Assembly: GCA_964630305.1 (NCBI GenBank)
Contig: CAZVTR010000004.1
Location: 14,044-78,043, forward strand
Direction: 5' to 3'
Source: JAKPPT01 sp964630305
GTDB taxonomy: Bacteria; Spirochaetota; Spirochaetia; Treponematales; UBA12059
DNA length: 64,000 bases
Part shown: positions 16,149 through 25,473 of the stretch, one piece after another
How positions within the stretch are numbered: position 1 is the first letter of the stretch
How the letters are laid out: the number at the start of each line of letters is the position of its first letter
Position numbers and translations under genes: made by a program
The notes under the pieces: model-generated
The model's database searches: none
What the model was told of the DNA's origin: nothing
What the model saw: only the letters and a program-made list of their open reading frames with translations

Positions 16149-18569
16149 TCAGTTATAAATTTCAAAAGGTGAAAGGTTATTATGCTTGCTTGAACATTGC
16201 TGTAATCTTGTAATTTTTATCGGTAGTGTTCTCCAATTTTTTATGCAAGAATTTTCTATGATTGTTTGAATTTTTTCTGTTTCGACATGTGTAAAAATAT
16301 CAATGTACAAATCTTGTTTTTCAAAATGAATTGAATTTAAATCGCAGTAAGCTTCAAGCATGCTGAGTATTTCTTGAAAACCTGTTTGAGTTTTAAGACC
16401 ACAAATTCTAAAAATATTTTTATCCAGTATTGACGATAGTGAAATAAAGTTTTGTTCCTGAGATTTTAATATTTTGCAGTTTGTTATTGTGAGATATCTT
16501 GGAAGTAAATTATTAATTGCAAATACTGTTTCAGCATTATTAATTGGTTTTGATAAATAAATAAGACCATATTCATCACATGATTCTAAACCCAGTGGTA
16601 ACGGTCCTGTTATTTCGATTCGTGGCATGGGATGGAAACCCTGACTGTAAGCCAGCGGAATATCAACACGGCGTAAAGCTGTTTCGAAATGCCTTACGAT
16701 ATCATGATGAGGCAGCAATGCAGCAGTATTCACTTTAGAAAATTGTATCAGCATTGCGTGCTTTAGTATTTTTTTATTGTCTTCACTATGTGTAATCTGC
16801 TTGCAATCAGAAAAATTATCAGCAATTTCTTGTATAGTATGTATGATTGTTGTGCTATCATCAATTTTAGCATGTGATGTACATGAGCCACAAGGGTTGC
16901 TGCATGCAGTTGTACAACATGGTGTGCATTGATGCAGTTTTGACTTTTGCTGTTCATGTTTAAAATACGACGGAGAAACCAGAATTGATATTTTTTTCCA
17001 TGGTTTTTCTTCATACGAATGATTTTCCTTGAGGAGATTCATCCATATTTCTTTTTTAAAACTATCATCCCATGCATCAAAAACACAGCTGCTTTTATAT
17101 GCTTTAGTAATAAGCTCTCCACTAGAACGATTTCCCTGTGCAATTGAATATTCAACGAAAGCCATATAAGGATTATGATATGCAATTTTTATGCGTTTAC
17201 TATATTTTAATGCATCTTTAATTGTATAAATCGCTTGTAAAACTTCTTCTGGCTCATACAATCGAGTATCTTGAAATGGTGTATGAGGTTTTGGAACAAA
17301 AACAGAAATGGTAACATGAATTTCAATTGATACCGAGCTAGCAATTTTTCGTAAAAATTGAATAATTGCTTCTGCTTCATCGTGTACTGTTCCATCAATA
17401 GGCAGGCCAATCATAAAATAAAATTTTGCTGTCTGAAACCCATATTGCTTTGCTTTTTCTAAGATTTCGTAGACTTTTTGTTCATCAACAGTTTTGTTTA
17501 ATTGTTTTTGCCATTCAGTATTTGCTGTTTCTATTGCAAATGTAAGCCCGCTCTTTTTAAGCTCTGATATATGCTGAAGAATTTCCAATGAGAACGATTC
17601 TATTTTAAGCGATGGCAATTGAAATGAAATATGTTTATCGCTATATTTGCGTGAGAGCAATTGCAATAAATCTAATATCCCTGGATAATCTCCTGAGGAA
17701 AGCGAACTTAATGAAATTGATGTGTAGCCTTCAGCGATTTTATCATCGATCTCTTTAATGATATTTTGAGGCATTTTTGCTCGCGCTGGTCTATATATAA
17801 ATCCTGCCTGGCAAAATCTGCATCCATTGATACAGCCTCTCATTATTTCAACAGCAGCGTGCTCCTGTACAGGTCTAATGCAAGGTATTGGAAAATTTAT
17901 TTTATGATATAGTTTCCCAAAATCATAATATATGTTTCGTGATACATATTTGTTTGTGCCATCGTAAAAATGTTCTGATTGTCTTAAGATTTCTAATAGT
18001 TCTTCTTTAGATGCTCCTGCTTGTTTTTTTTCAGCTATACTTTTTACTATCTCAAAAAAATCTGGTTCTGCCTCTCCAATCCATACACCATCAAAAAAAT
18101 CAATGTAAGGCTCAGGGTTGGAAATTCCAGGCCCACCTGCTATAACTATTGGATCGCTTTTTGTGCGTTCTTTTTTTAAAATAGGTATATGAGCAAGTTC
18201 TAGCGTAAATAATACATTTGTTGCCAATAATTCATAACCAATTGAAAAACCTATGATATCTGAGTTTTTAATTGGTTCATGCGTATCGAGTCCATATAAT
18301 GGAATTTGTTTATGCTGTAATAATTCTGCAAAGTCAACCTTTGGAGTAAAAACACGATCACAAACAATGTTTGAAATGGAATTTAATTCTGAGTATAAAA
18401 TTCGAATTGCATTATTGCACATGCCGATTTCGTAAATATCAGGATAACAGAGTGCAAATCGTATTGAATATGTCTCTTTTAAAATGGTACCACTCTCGTT
18501 CCCAAAATAGCGCGCTGGTTTTTCTACCGAAAGCAGTTCTGGGAGAAAATCATCAATTTGGTATGGCAT
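16149..18569 (-). CDS. radical SAM protein (TIGR03960-type) fused to a DUF2344 domain
   Basis: An 806-residue fusion. Residues about 1-560: a B12-binding-like N-terminal region followed by a radical-SAM core with EIMRGCINGCRFCQAGFIYR holding the Cys-x3-Cys-x2-Cys cluster (about 247-254). A Cys-rich linker follows (CTPCCTTACSNPCGSC, about residues 548-563), possibly a further metal site. Residues about 610-800: a DUF2344 domain (FETALRRVDIPLAYSQGFHP and PLPLGLESCDEYG). In other bacteria these are fused or adjacent and often sit next to the rplU/rne genes; function unproved, RNA modification is suspected. The ATG shares a base with the rodA stop (TAATG), making it the last gene of the mre operon. 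Confidence 0.88.
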   Translation of the reverse strand: MPYQIDDFLPELLSVEKPARYFGNESGTILKETYSIRFALCYPDIYEIGMCNNAIRILYSELNSISNIVCDRVFTPKVDFAELLQHKQIPLYGLDTHEPIKNSDIIGFSIGYELLATNVLFTLELAHIPILKKERTKSDPIVIAGGPGISNPEPYIDFFDGVWIGEAEPDFFEIVKSIAEKKQAGASKEELLEILRQSEHFYDGTNKYVSRNIYYDFGKLYHKINFPIPCIRPVQEHAAVEIMRGCINGCRFCQAGFIYRPARAKMPQNIIKEIDDKIAEGYTSISLSSLSSGDYPGILDLLQLLSRKYSDKHISFQLPSLKIESFSLEILQHISELKKSGLTFAIETANTEWQKQLNKTVDEQKVYEILEKAKQYGFQTAKFYFMIGLPIDGTVHDEAEAIIQFLRKIASSVSIEIHVTISVFVPKPHTPFQDTRLYEPEEVLQAIYTIKDALKYSKRIKIAYHNPYMAFVEYSIAQGNRSSGELITKAYKSSCVFDAWDDSFKKEIWMNLLKENHSYEEKPWKKISILVSPSYFKHEQQKSKLHQCTPCCTTACSNPCGSCTSHAKIDDSTTIIHTIQEIADNFSDCKQITHSEDNKKILKHAMLIQFSKVNTAALLPHHDIVRHFETALRRVDIPLAYSQGFHPMPRIEITGPLPLGLESCDEYGLIYLSKPINNAETVFAINNLLPRYLTITNCKILKSQEQNFISLSSILDKNIFRICGLKTQTGFQEILSMLEAYCDLNSIHFEKQDLYIDIFTHVETEKIQTIIENSCIKNWRTLPIKITRLQQCSSKHNNLSPFEIYN

Positions 18570-19882
18570 TATAGTTTCTCTCGTTTAATTCCGGCACTAA
18601 GTACTAATCCAATTCCAATACAACTGCTCAGCAGAGAAGAACCACCATAAGACAAAAACAAAAGAGGAATGCCGGTTATTGGCATGATACCCATTGCCAT
18701 ACCAACATTAATTGCAAAATGAAATAACATCATGCTTGCAATTCCACTTAAAATTCCATGCGCAAAAGTATCATTTGTATTTCGCATAGCAGATAGTATT
18801 CTATAAATTATAAAAAAGAATATAATAAAAATTATAAAACAACCAATAAAACCAAACTCTTCCGCTAGAATACTGAAAATAAAGTCGGTGCTCTGTTGCG
18901 GCAAATACCGATAGTGACTTTGAGTCCCTTGCAGATAACCTTTACCTAAAAAGCCTCCAGATCCAATAGCAGTAACAGACTGTATAATATTCCACCCTGA
19001 TCCCAAAGGATCAATTTGTGGATCCAAAAATACCGCAAGTCGCATTATTTGATAGTCTTTTAATACTTTATTTGCCAGATATCCAAAACTAGTACTAAAC
19101 AATACTATTGAAACGACATAAGCAATTCCAAGGTAATACTTTCGCTTTGTAAAATAATAGCCAGTAAGTGCTACAATTGTTATAACAATCAACGAAAGTA
19201 ATAAAATTTGAACTAATTCACCTTTATAAAATATATGTAAAAAAGTAATTGAATCTTTTAATATTTTTTCTGAGAAAATTGGCAGTATTGTAAAAAAGCC
19301 ACCAAATAATAAAATAAATAAAAAGTAACTCCAATACTTTTTTTCGATGTTATAAATAAATGCTAAAGCTATATAGATAGGGAAAAAAACTAATGATGTT
19401 CCTAAATCAGGCTGACTTAAAATTAAGACCACTGGAATAAACATGATAGCGAGTGAAATAAGAAACGTGCGTAATTTTTGTGTATAATTCGTAAATTCAG
19501 ATAAGTATTTTGATAAGTAAAGAATTGTAGCTAGTTTTGCAAATTCAGAAGGCTGAACTCCAAAATTTCCAATTCCAATCCAAGATTTAGCACCGTTTAC
19601 AACCTTTCCGAACATTCGTGTATAAATTAAAATAAGTATAGCTGCAACATAGATCCAGAATGAATATTCTTTTAAAGTCTTAGTATCAATCATTGCTATA
19701 ATAAACATACAAACGATACCGATAACTGCCCAAACAATTTGTCTAATATACTCATTTGATACTAATTCACCTGTAAACAACATTCCTGCAGAATAAATAA
19801 CAAATATGCCAAGAATAACCAGTATAATAGTTGATATAATAATTAGCCAATCAATTCGTTTTATTCGCGCTAGAATACTCAT
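18569..19882 (-). CDS. rodA: rod-shape SEDS glycosyltransferase RodA
   Basis: Inner-membrane SEDS peptidoglycan polymerase working with PBP2 in the elongasome. The 437 residues include about ten hydrophobic segments and family signatures: WIGIGNFGVQPSEFAKL, LSQPDLGTSLVF, GSGGFLGKGYLQGTQSHYRYLPQQSTDFIFS (given here as 908-1020 nt from the start) and GIPLLFLSYGGSSLL. The QPDLG Asp is the proposed catalytic region. It is longer than the about 370 residues of enterobacterial RodA because of an insertion in the middle (about 200-260), a size common in spirochaetes. It begins one base after the PBP2 stop. Confidence 0.95.
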   Translation of the reverse strand: MSILARIKRIDWLIIISTIILVILGIFVIYSAGMLFTGELVSNEYIRQIVWAVIGIVCMFIIAMIDTKTLKEYSFWIYVAAILILIYTRMFGKVVNGAKSWIGIGNFGVQPSEFAKLATILYLSKYLSEFTNYTQKLRTFLISLAIMFIPVVLILSQPDLGTSLVFFPIYIALAFIYNIEKKYWSYFLFILLFGGFFTILPIFSEKILKDSITFLHIFYKGELVQILLLSLIVITIVALTGYYFTKRKYYLGIAYVVSIVLFSTSFGYLANKVLKDYQIMRLAVFLDPQIDPLGSGWNIIQSVTAIGSGGFLGKGYLQGTQSHYRYLPQQSTDFIFSILAEEFGFIGCFIIFIIFFFIIYRILSAMRNTNDTFAHGILSGIASMMLFHFAINVGMAMGIMPITGIPLLFLSYGGSSLLSSCIGIGLVLSAGIKREKL

Positions 19883-21754
19883 TTATTCCTGCCTGACACC
19901 AAAATTTTGTTTTGGTACATATATTTCAGTTAGGGTTTCTTCATATGTTTTATTTCCAAAAACTGAATTAAAAATAATATTGGTTGCATATGGAGCCCAC
20001 CATTCCCAGGGGTTTGATGCTTCAACCATAGCTACGACAATAATTACATCATTGATATTTTTATAGTCAACAGGGCCGTAGCCAATAAACCAGCAATGCC
20101 ACCGATCTGTAAAACCTACTTCGGCAGTACCAGTTTTTCCGCCAACCTTGACATATTTGTTTTTTAATGCGTACCGTGCAGTACCTTCTGTTGTAACAGC
20201 AGCATAGTATTCTTTAATTGTTTTAAATGTTTCTTTTGATATCGAAGACTTCCAGAGAACTTCTGGCAGATTTTTTTTAATAATTGCATTTGTCTCACCA
20301 TCTCTGATTTCTTTAACAAGGTGTGGTCTATAGATAACTCCTTCATTTACTACCATTGCAAGCATATCAGCAAGCTGCAGAGGGGTTACCAGCGTAAATC
20401 CCTGACCAATTACCATGTTAAAAGTATCACCACCAGACCATTTTTCATTGAGGCGTTTTTCTTTCCACAGCAGAGAAGGAACAAAACCTGTAACTTCCCC
20501 AGGGAGATCAACTTGCGTTAATTTACCAATTCCCAATTCAGACGCATATGTAGAAAGATAAGTAGCAAATTGTGCTACTCCTATTTTTTTTGATGCTTCC
20601 CAGTAATAAATATCACAGGATTGAGCAAACCCTCCTTTTAGATTGAGCCATCCATGCCCTGGTTCTTTTAACCAGCAGCGCCATACTCTTTCACCATAGC
20701 TGATTTTCCCTGTACAAAGAAATTTTTCTTCAGGTGATAACAATTTTTCTTCTAAAATCGCCAATGAAGAAATAGTCTTAAATGTCGATGCAGGAGGATA
20801 ACTAGATTGGATAGTTCGGTTTATAAGTGGACTGTTTTTATCATTGAGCAATTCAACATAATAATTATTGCCACCAGATTCCAAGAGAGTATTTGCATTG
20901 TAAAATGGATAAGAAACCATAGCTAAAATTTCGCCAGTAGCTGGTTTCAATACTATAATTGAACCATAACGAGCACCTAAAGCTTTTTCTGCAACTTTTT
21001 GAATTTTATAATCGATGGTTAAAACTAAATTATTGCCGGGTTGAGGCAAGAATGTCTGCGATGATGTATCAATTTTTCTGCCTTTTGCATCAACATTATA
21101 AAAAAGCCGCCCATCTTTTCCTTTTAATTCTTTATCGTATTGTTTTTCTAAGCCGGCTTTTCCAATTATATCACCATTTTGATAACCTTGATTGTACAAT
21201 AGTTTCAGCTCATCTTTGGAAATTTCACCTACATATCCCAATATGTGTGAAAACGAACCCGTTTCAAGATAATTGCGGAATGGTTTTACATACCATGAAA
21301 CACCGGGAAATTCATCTTTTCTTTCTGCTATTTTAATTATTGTAGGCTGTTTTACATTTCGTGCAATTTCAATGGGCTGATACGAATTTAATAATGAGGG
21401 AGGAATTTTTTTATAAAGTTCCTCAATTGAAATATTTAAAATTTCTGCTAATTTTGCAAATTCTGTATCAAGATTTTTTTTAGGAATTTCAGCTGGAATA
21501 ATTTGTATAGCAAATGAATCAATGTTTAACACTAACGGTATCAAACCAGAAGAATCAAGAATAGTTCCTCGCTGAGCAGGCAAAATCTCTGAACGCAGCC
21601 GTATTGAACTTGCTCTATTTCTAAACTCATTAAATTTAATAACCTGTAAATAAAATAAATAAAATGAAAATACGCCGAAAATAGTTAACGCAATAACCAT
21701 GAAAACTTTAGTTTTTCCTGAAATCTGTACATGGAGATTATCAGCGCTGTTCAA
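19883..21754 (-). CDS. mrdA: penicillin-binding protein 2, elongasome transpeptidase
   Basis: Class B PBP anchored in the inner membrane, cross-linking peptidoglycan on the periplasmic side together with RodA. The 623 residues show one N-terminal membrane segment (about 17-36), a dimerisation region, and the transpeptidase motifs: STFK (about 320, catalytic Ser), SCD as the SxN motif (AQSCDIYYW), and KTGTAE (about 540). The length and SCD form are typical for PBP2. Its start overlaps the mreD stop as ATGA. It is a direct beta-lactam target by family knowledge. Confidence 0.96.
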   Translation of the reverse strand: MNSADNLHVQISGKTKVFMVIALTIFGVFSFYLFYLQVIKFNEFRNRASSIRLRSEILPAQRGTILDSSGLIPLVLNIDSFAIQIIPAEIPKKNLDTEFAKLAEILNISIEELYKKIPPSLLNSYQPIEIARNVKQPTIIKIAERKDEFPGVSWYVKPFRNYLETGSFSHILGYVGEISKDELKLLYNQGYQNGDIIGKAGLEKQYDKELKGKDGRLFYNVDAKGRKIDTSSQTFLPQPGNNLVLTIDYKIQKVAEKALGARYGSIIVLKPATGEILAMVSYPFYNANTLLESGGNNYYVELLNDKNSPLINRTIQSSYPPASTFKTISSLAILEEKLLSPEEKFLCTGKISYGERVWRCWLKEPGHGWLNLKGGFAQSCDIYYWEASKKIGVAQFATYLSTYASELGIGKLTQVDLPGEVTGFVPSLLWKEKRLNEKWSGGDTFNMVIGQGFTLVTPLQLADMLAMVVNEGVIYRPHLVKEIRDGETNAIIKKNLPEVLWKSSISKETFKTIKEYYAAVTTEGTARYALKNKYVKVGGKTGTAEVGFTDRWHCWFIGYGPVDYKNINDVIIVVAMVEASNPWEWWAPYATNIIFNSVFGNKTYEETLTEIYVPKQNFGVRQE

Positions 21755-22251
21755 AGTCTTTCCTTCTTATGGTTTATGAGATTAAAGAGCAATGAAAGCA
21801 AGAAAAATACAATTGGCGCAGCAAGCGTATTTAATCCTATTTCAAGCAGCGTATTATAATTGATTATTGATGATATTGTTGAAGGTGTCTTAAACAATAA
21901 AAATAAAAATAGCATTATAATATACTTTGATAGCGTGGCAGTAAAACCCATAAGCATAGGTATAAATATTTTATCAAGAATCAATTTACCTGAGAACAGT
22001 GAATATATCCAGGCAAGTATTGTACGCATTAGTGCAGTATATCCCCAGGGAGCTAAACTGGTTCCATCGATTATTAAACCTGAAAAAAATCCAGAAACGA
22101 TACCCTGTGCCGAACTGCTATAAAAAGAAATATAAATTAACACTAAAAGCGATATGTCTGGTCTGAAGATAGTAAGAGCCGACAGCCATGTACTTTCTAT
22201 AACGGATACAATTAGCAAAACAACAACACTAATAATATACGATGTAATCAT
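21751..22251 (-). CDS. mreD: rod-shape-determining membrane protein MreD
   Basis: A 166-residue integral membrane protein with about five hydrophobic segments, linking MreC to the elongasome. It is weakly conserved in sequence, but PDISLLVLIYISFY, GFFSGLIIDG and the position between mreC and the PBP2 gene fix the identity. It starts 3 nt after the mreC stop and its stop overlaps the PBP2 gene. Confidence 0.9.
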   Translation of the reverse strand: MITSYIISVVVLLIVSVIESTWLSALTIFRPDISLLVLIYISFYSSSAQGIVSGFFSGLIIDGTSLAPWGYTALMRTILAWIYSLFSGKLILDKIFIPMLMGFTATLSKYIIMLFLFLLFKTPSTISSIINYNTLLEIGLNTLAAPIVFFLLSLLFNLINHKKERL

Positions 22252-22254
22252 AAT

Positions 22255-23103
22255 TTATTTCTCTTTAGGAACGTCTTTGAGAATAAATACATATTCAATG
22301 CGAGAAAAATCTAAAATAGGTTCAACGGTAATCTCTAAAGAGGAAACATATTTAGGTTCTTCAATTTTTATCACTCTGCCTATTGCAATTTCTGGCGGAT
22401 AGAGCGATTGCAACCCTGATGTTACTATCATGTCTCCAGGCTGGATTTCATTTTTTGCGCTTTTTCTTACATACTGCATAATTAGGTTTGATGTATCAGA
22501 ACCTTTTCCATTTACTAAGCCTTCATATCTTGAACTGCTTAATCGTGCAGCAATATATGAAGTGCTTTCAAATACTGGCAACACTATCGATGCATTAGGG
22601 GAAACTTCGATTATTCTCCCAACAAGGCCTTCTATTCCATTTTGATAGGCAATTACAGCCATGTTTCTTTTAATGCCATCCTTAATACCTTTATTGAGAA
22701 TAATTGCATAAAATTGACTATTTGGATCTTTAGCAATAATTCTAGCTGGTATTGCCTCATATGTAATTGTTTCGAGAAGGCCAAGCTGTTCTTTTAAAAG
22801 TTCATTTTCACGTTTTAGCTGAACATAGTCACGTTCATATACTTTTAGTAATTCAGTTCGCTTGAGTAAATCTTGATAGTTTTTTTGCAGTTCACGCAAT
22901 TCAGCAATACTTGTAATCGTAGAAGAAAAAAATCCTCCTACAGTGTCAAAAATTCGCTGTAAAACAGACATTACTGAAAGGCCTATCTGCTCTGGCACAC
23001 CTGCAATCATTCTTGATGATGTTAGTAACAGAAAGAATGATAGCAATGCGAGAATTATAGCAATTCTGTTTCTTGTTCTAAAAGAGGATTTGGGTGCACT
23101 CAT
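22255..23103 (-). CDS. mreC: rod-shape-determining protein MreC
   Basis: A 282-residue bitopic protein: one N-terminal membrane segment (about 13-30), a coiled coil (about 60-105, rich in E/L/K/R), then the periplasmic double beta-barrel with ARIIAKDPNSQFYAIILNKG and GDMIVTSGLQSLYPPEIAIG, standard MreC motifs. It tethers MreB and PBP2 along the long axis of the cell. The start overlaps the mreB stop as ATGA. The length is normal. Confidence 0.94.
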   Translation of the reverse strand: MSAPKSSFRTRNRIAIILALLSFFLLLTSSRMIAGVPEQIGLSVMSVLQRIFDTVGGFFSSTITSIAELRELQKNYQDLLKRTELLKVYERDYVQLKRENELLKEQLGLLETITYEAIPARIIAKDPNSQFYAIILNKGIKDGIKRNMAVIAYQNGIEGLVGRIIEVSPNASIVLPVFESTSYIAARLSSSRYEGLVNGKGSDTSNLIMQYVRKSAKNEIQPGDMIVTSGLQSLYPPEIAIGRVIKIEEPKYVSSLEITVEPILDFSRIEYVFILKDVPKEK

Positions 23104-24149
23104 TCGCCTGAATAGCTCATAGAATTAGATCCAAAACTAATGTCTAAATCCTGAATAGCCTCAAAGTATTTACCAGCACCAATTGCTACACATTCCAGCG
23201 GTCTTTCTGCTAAAAATACTGGCACACCAGTCTCTTTTGCAATGAGCTTTGGTAAACCTTTAAGTAAGGAACCGCCGCCGGCCATAACTATTCCGCGCTC
23301 TACAATATCTGCTGCAAGTTCAGGAGGTGTTTGTCCTAATGTTTTTTTAATTTCCTGAACTATTTGTTTAACAGGTTCTTTAAGTGCCTCTCGAACTTCT
23401 TCTGAATCAATTTCTAATCTTCGAGGAAGTCCAGTAATAGAATCGGTACCTTTTATTTCTACTCTTTCGATAGTTTTTTCGGGCGCTGCATTTCCGATAT
23501 CTATTTTAAGTTTTTCTGCAGTTTGTTCGCCAATAATAAGATTATGTTCATTACGAATATGTTTTATGATAGCTTCGTCAAATTCATCACCGCCAATTCG
23601 GATTGCATTTGTAACAACAAGATCTTTTAATGAAATAACCGAAATTTCGGTAGTTCCACCGCCTATATCACAAATCATATGACCGGCAGGCTCATGAATT
23701 GGAATATCTGCGCCAATTGCTGCTGCTAATGACTCAGGTATTACATCCGCATCTCGAGCTCCTGCTTTATAAGCAGCATCAATCACCGCTCGTTTTTCTA
23801 CAACTGTAATACATGTTGGAATACCAATAAGCATTCGCGGTCTAATAAAAAGATTACGAGGTATAACTTTTTGAATAAAATGTTTTATCATTTTCTCGGT
23901 AGTATCAGGATCCGCAATAACACCATCGCGCAAAGGTCTTATAGCCATAATGTTTCCTGGAGTTTTCCAGAGCATTCGTTTAGCTTCTGCTCCGACTGCT
24001 AGAATTCTATTTGTTCCCCGTTCGACAGCCACAACAGAAGGCTCATTAACAACAATTCCTTTACCGCGAACATAGATTAAAGTGTTACATGTACCAAGAT
24101 CTATTCCAATATCCAGAACAAATCTATCAAAAAAACTCTTTCGGCCCAT
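23100..24149 (-). CDS. mreB: actin-like cell-shape protein MreB
   Basis: A 349-residue cytoplasmic actin homologue that forms membrane-associated filaments and orients wall synthesis. ATP-binding motifs are clear: DIGIDLGTCNTLIYV (phosphate 1, about 13-27), CDIGGGTTEISVIS (phosphate 2, about 160) and MAGGGSLLKGLP (adenosine, about 290). Preceded by GGGAAGG at good spacing. It lies 23 nt after a TPR membrane protein gene and overlaps mreC. In a spirochaete it must coexist with the CfpA cytoplasmic filaments encoded near 52 kb. Confidence 0.97.
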   Translation of the reverse strand: MGRKSFFDRFVLDIGIDLGTCNTLIYVRGKGIVVNEPSVVAVERGTNRILAVGAEAKRMLWKTPGNIMAIRPLRDGVIADPDTTEKMIKHFIQKVIPRNLFIRPRMLIGIPTCITVVEKRAVIDAAYKAGARDADVIPESLAAAIGADIPIHEPAGHMICDIGGGTTEISVISLKDLVVTNAIRIGGDEFDEAIIKHIRNEHNLIIGEQTAEKLKIDIGNAAPEKTIERVEIKGTDSITGLPRRLEIDSEEVREALKEPVKQIVQEIKKTLGQTPPELAADIVERGIVMAGGGSLLKGLPKLIAKETGVPVFLAERPLECVAIGAGKYFEAIQDLDISFGSNSMSYSGE

Positions 24150-24172
24150 ACTACCTTCCCTACTATGAACAA

Positions 24173-25114
24173 TTATCGATTTGCTAATTTTTGCCTGGCT
24201 TCTTTATGCATTGGATCAAGATTCAATGCTTTTCTCCAGGCAGCTCGTGCTCGAATTATATCGCCTTGCATCGAGTAATACAATCCCTCTCTATAATATG
24301 CTTCTGCTGATTCTGGATTTGATTTTTTAATTTTTTCGATGACAGCAAAAAAATTCTCTGTGTTTTTCTTTTGCAAATAGATATCAGCTAAGGACAAATA
24401 AATTTGCTCCAGAATAAAAACATCTGTGGCAAGCATTTCAGATTTTAGCAAATATTCTTCTGCTGTCGTAGTATCATTGAGATTCAAGTAACATTGCGCT
24501 ATTGCATATAATAATTCCGGGCTATTATTCTTTTTTTCTAAAACAAGCATGTAATCAGCGATGCTTTCTGTATACTTTTTATAATATGCCTGAATTAAAC
24601 CGCGATATTCATAAATATCAAGCGAATTAAACTGTAGTGCGAGAGCTTCATTAAGATATTTCAGTGATAAATCGTAATAGTATGGACCGGTAAAAAAATA
24701 CGCTTTTCCGAGTATATAGTAAGCTTCTGCTAAATACGGAAACTTGTCAACTAAAAATATTTTGCGGAGTGTACGGATGGTATTTTGAATGTAAACAGCT
24801 TTTTTTTGTATATCATACTCTGGAATACTTAAATAAAATGATGCAAATCCATTATACATAAGCAAATATGGATTGAGCGGGTCTTTGGCTAATAGTGTTT
24901 GAGTAGTTTCTAACACTTCAGTATAAGCCTTATTCTCCCATAACGAAGCAATAACAGAAAGTGTTTGCTGAGATTTTTTTGAAATCAGCACTGCTGCGTT
25001 ATATATACCAACAATAAGCACAAAACTGATTATTGCTATAGCAAAAAAAAATAATAATTTTCTTAGCCGTTTTCGAGAAGGTTTTACTTTATAAGCATAA
25101 AAATCAGTACTCAC
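24173..25114 (-). CDS. membrane-anchored TPR protein
   Basis: A 313-residue protein with a basic N-terminus (KPSRKRLRKLL), one membrane segment (about 20-40) and then a TPR solenoid (LLMYNGFASFYLS, EAYYILGKAYFF, ELLYAIAQCYLNLND, EAYYREGLYYSMQGDIIRAR). The solenoid is predicted on the periplasmic side or, if the topology is reversed, in the cytoplasm. The frame is open to 25216, but that part is the 3' half of RNase P RNA; the GTG at 25114 with AGGA 8 nt upstream is the likely start. It stands between rnpB and mreB, the position of a TPR gene in T. pallidum, and could scaffold the elongasome (inference). Confidence 0.8.
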   Translation of the reverse strand: MSTDFYAYKVKPSRKRLRKLLFFFAIAIISFVLIVGIYNAAVLISKKSQQTLSVIASLWENKAYTEVLETTQTLLAKDPLNPYLLMYNGFASFYLSIPEYDIQKKAVYIQNTIRTLRKIFLVDKFPYLAEAYYILGKAYFFTGPYYYDLSLKYLNEALALQFNSLDIYEYRGLIQAYYKKYTESIADYMLVLEKKNNSPELLYAIAQCYLNLNDTTTAEEYLLKSEMLATDVFILEQIYLSLADIYLQKKNTENFFAVIEKIKKSNPESAEAYYREGLYYSMQGDIIRARAAWRKALNLDPMHKEARQKLANR

Positions 25115-25131
25115 AGTTGTCCTATAAAAAA

Positions 25132-25473
25132 GAGTGGGCTGTAAGCCGGTTTTTGTACTGCAGTTGCCTGCAGTGATTATCATCTGTCTGGTATTCATGT
25201 TGCCATGAATAGTCATGCGATCTACCCACAGGTATACCGGCGAGCAGCCGCCTGTTACTTGATCTTGTTCACAATGAGGTTTGCCATGCCATACATGTTA
25301 CCATGCATGCGGTGAGCTCTTACCTCGCCATTTCACCCTTACCGTTTCCGGCGGTATATTTTCTGTTGCACTTTCTGTCTTTTGTATAACAAAAGCCCAG
25401 CCGTTAGCTGGCATTGTGCTCTATTGAAACCGGACTTTCCTCTGTAGAATATACAGCGATAATCCACCCACTC
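25132..25473 (-). ncRNA. rnpB: RNase P RNA
   Basis: The minus strand holds a bacterial type A RNase P RNA of about 342 nt, the catalytic RNA that matures tRNA 5' ends. Diagnostic segments: P1 pairing GAGTGGG (25473-25467) with CCCACTC (ending 25132), the CR-I core AGAGGAAAGTCCGG just inside the 5' end, ACAGAAAATATACCGCC, the CR-II/III segment GGTAAGAGCTCACCG, and the 3' CR-V ACCGGCTTAC before the closing P1 strand. It begins on the base after the stop codon of the zinc-ribbon gene and is followed by a T-run (25131-25122). A perfect TATAAT lies at 25506-25501 inside the upstream gene but without a good -35, so it may have its own promoter or be cut from the operon mRNA. Confidence 0.95.

Noticed and set aside
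25115..25216. 102-nt N-terminal extension of the TPR frame
   Set aside because: It lies mostly in the 3' part of RNase P RNA; GTG 25114 has a ribosome site after the RNA end.
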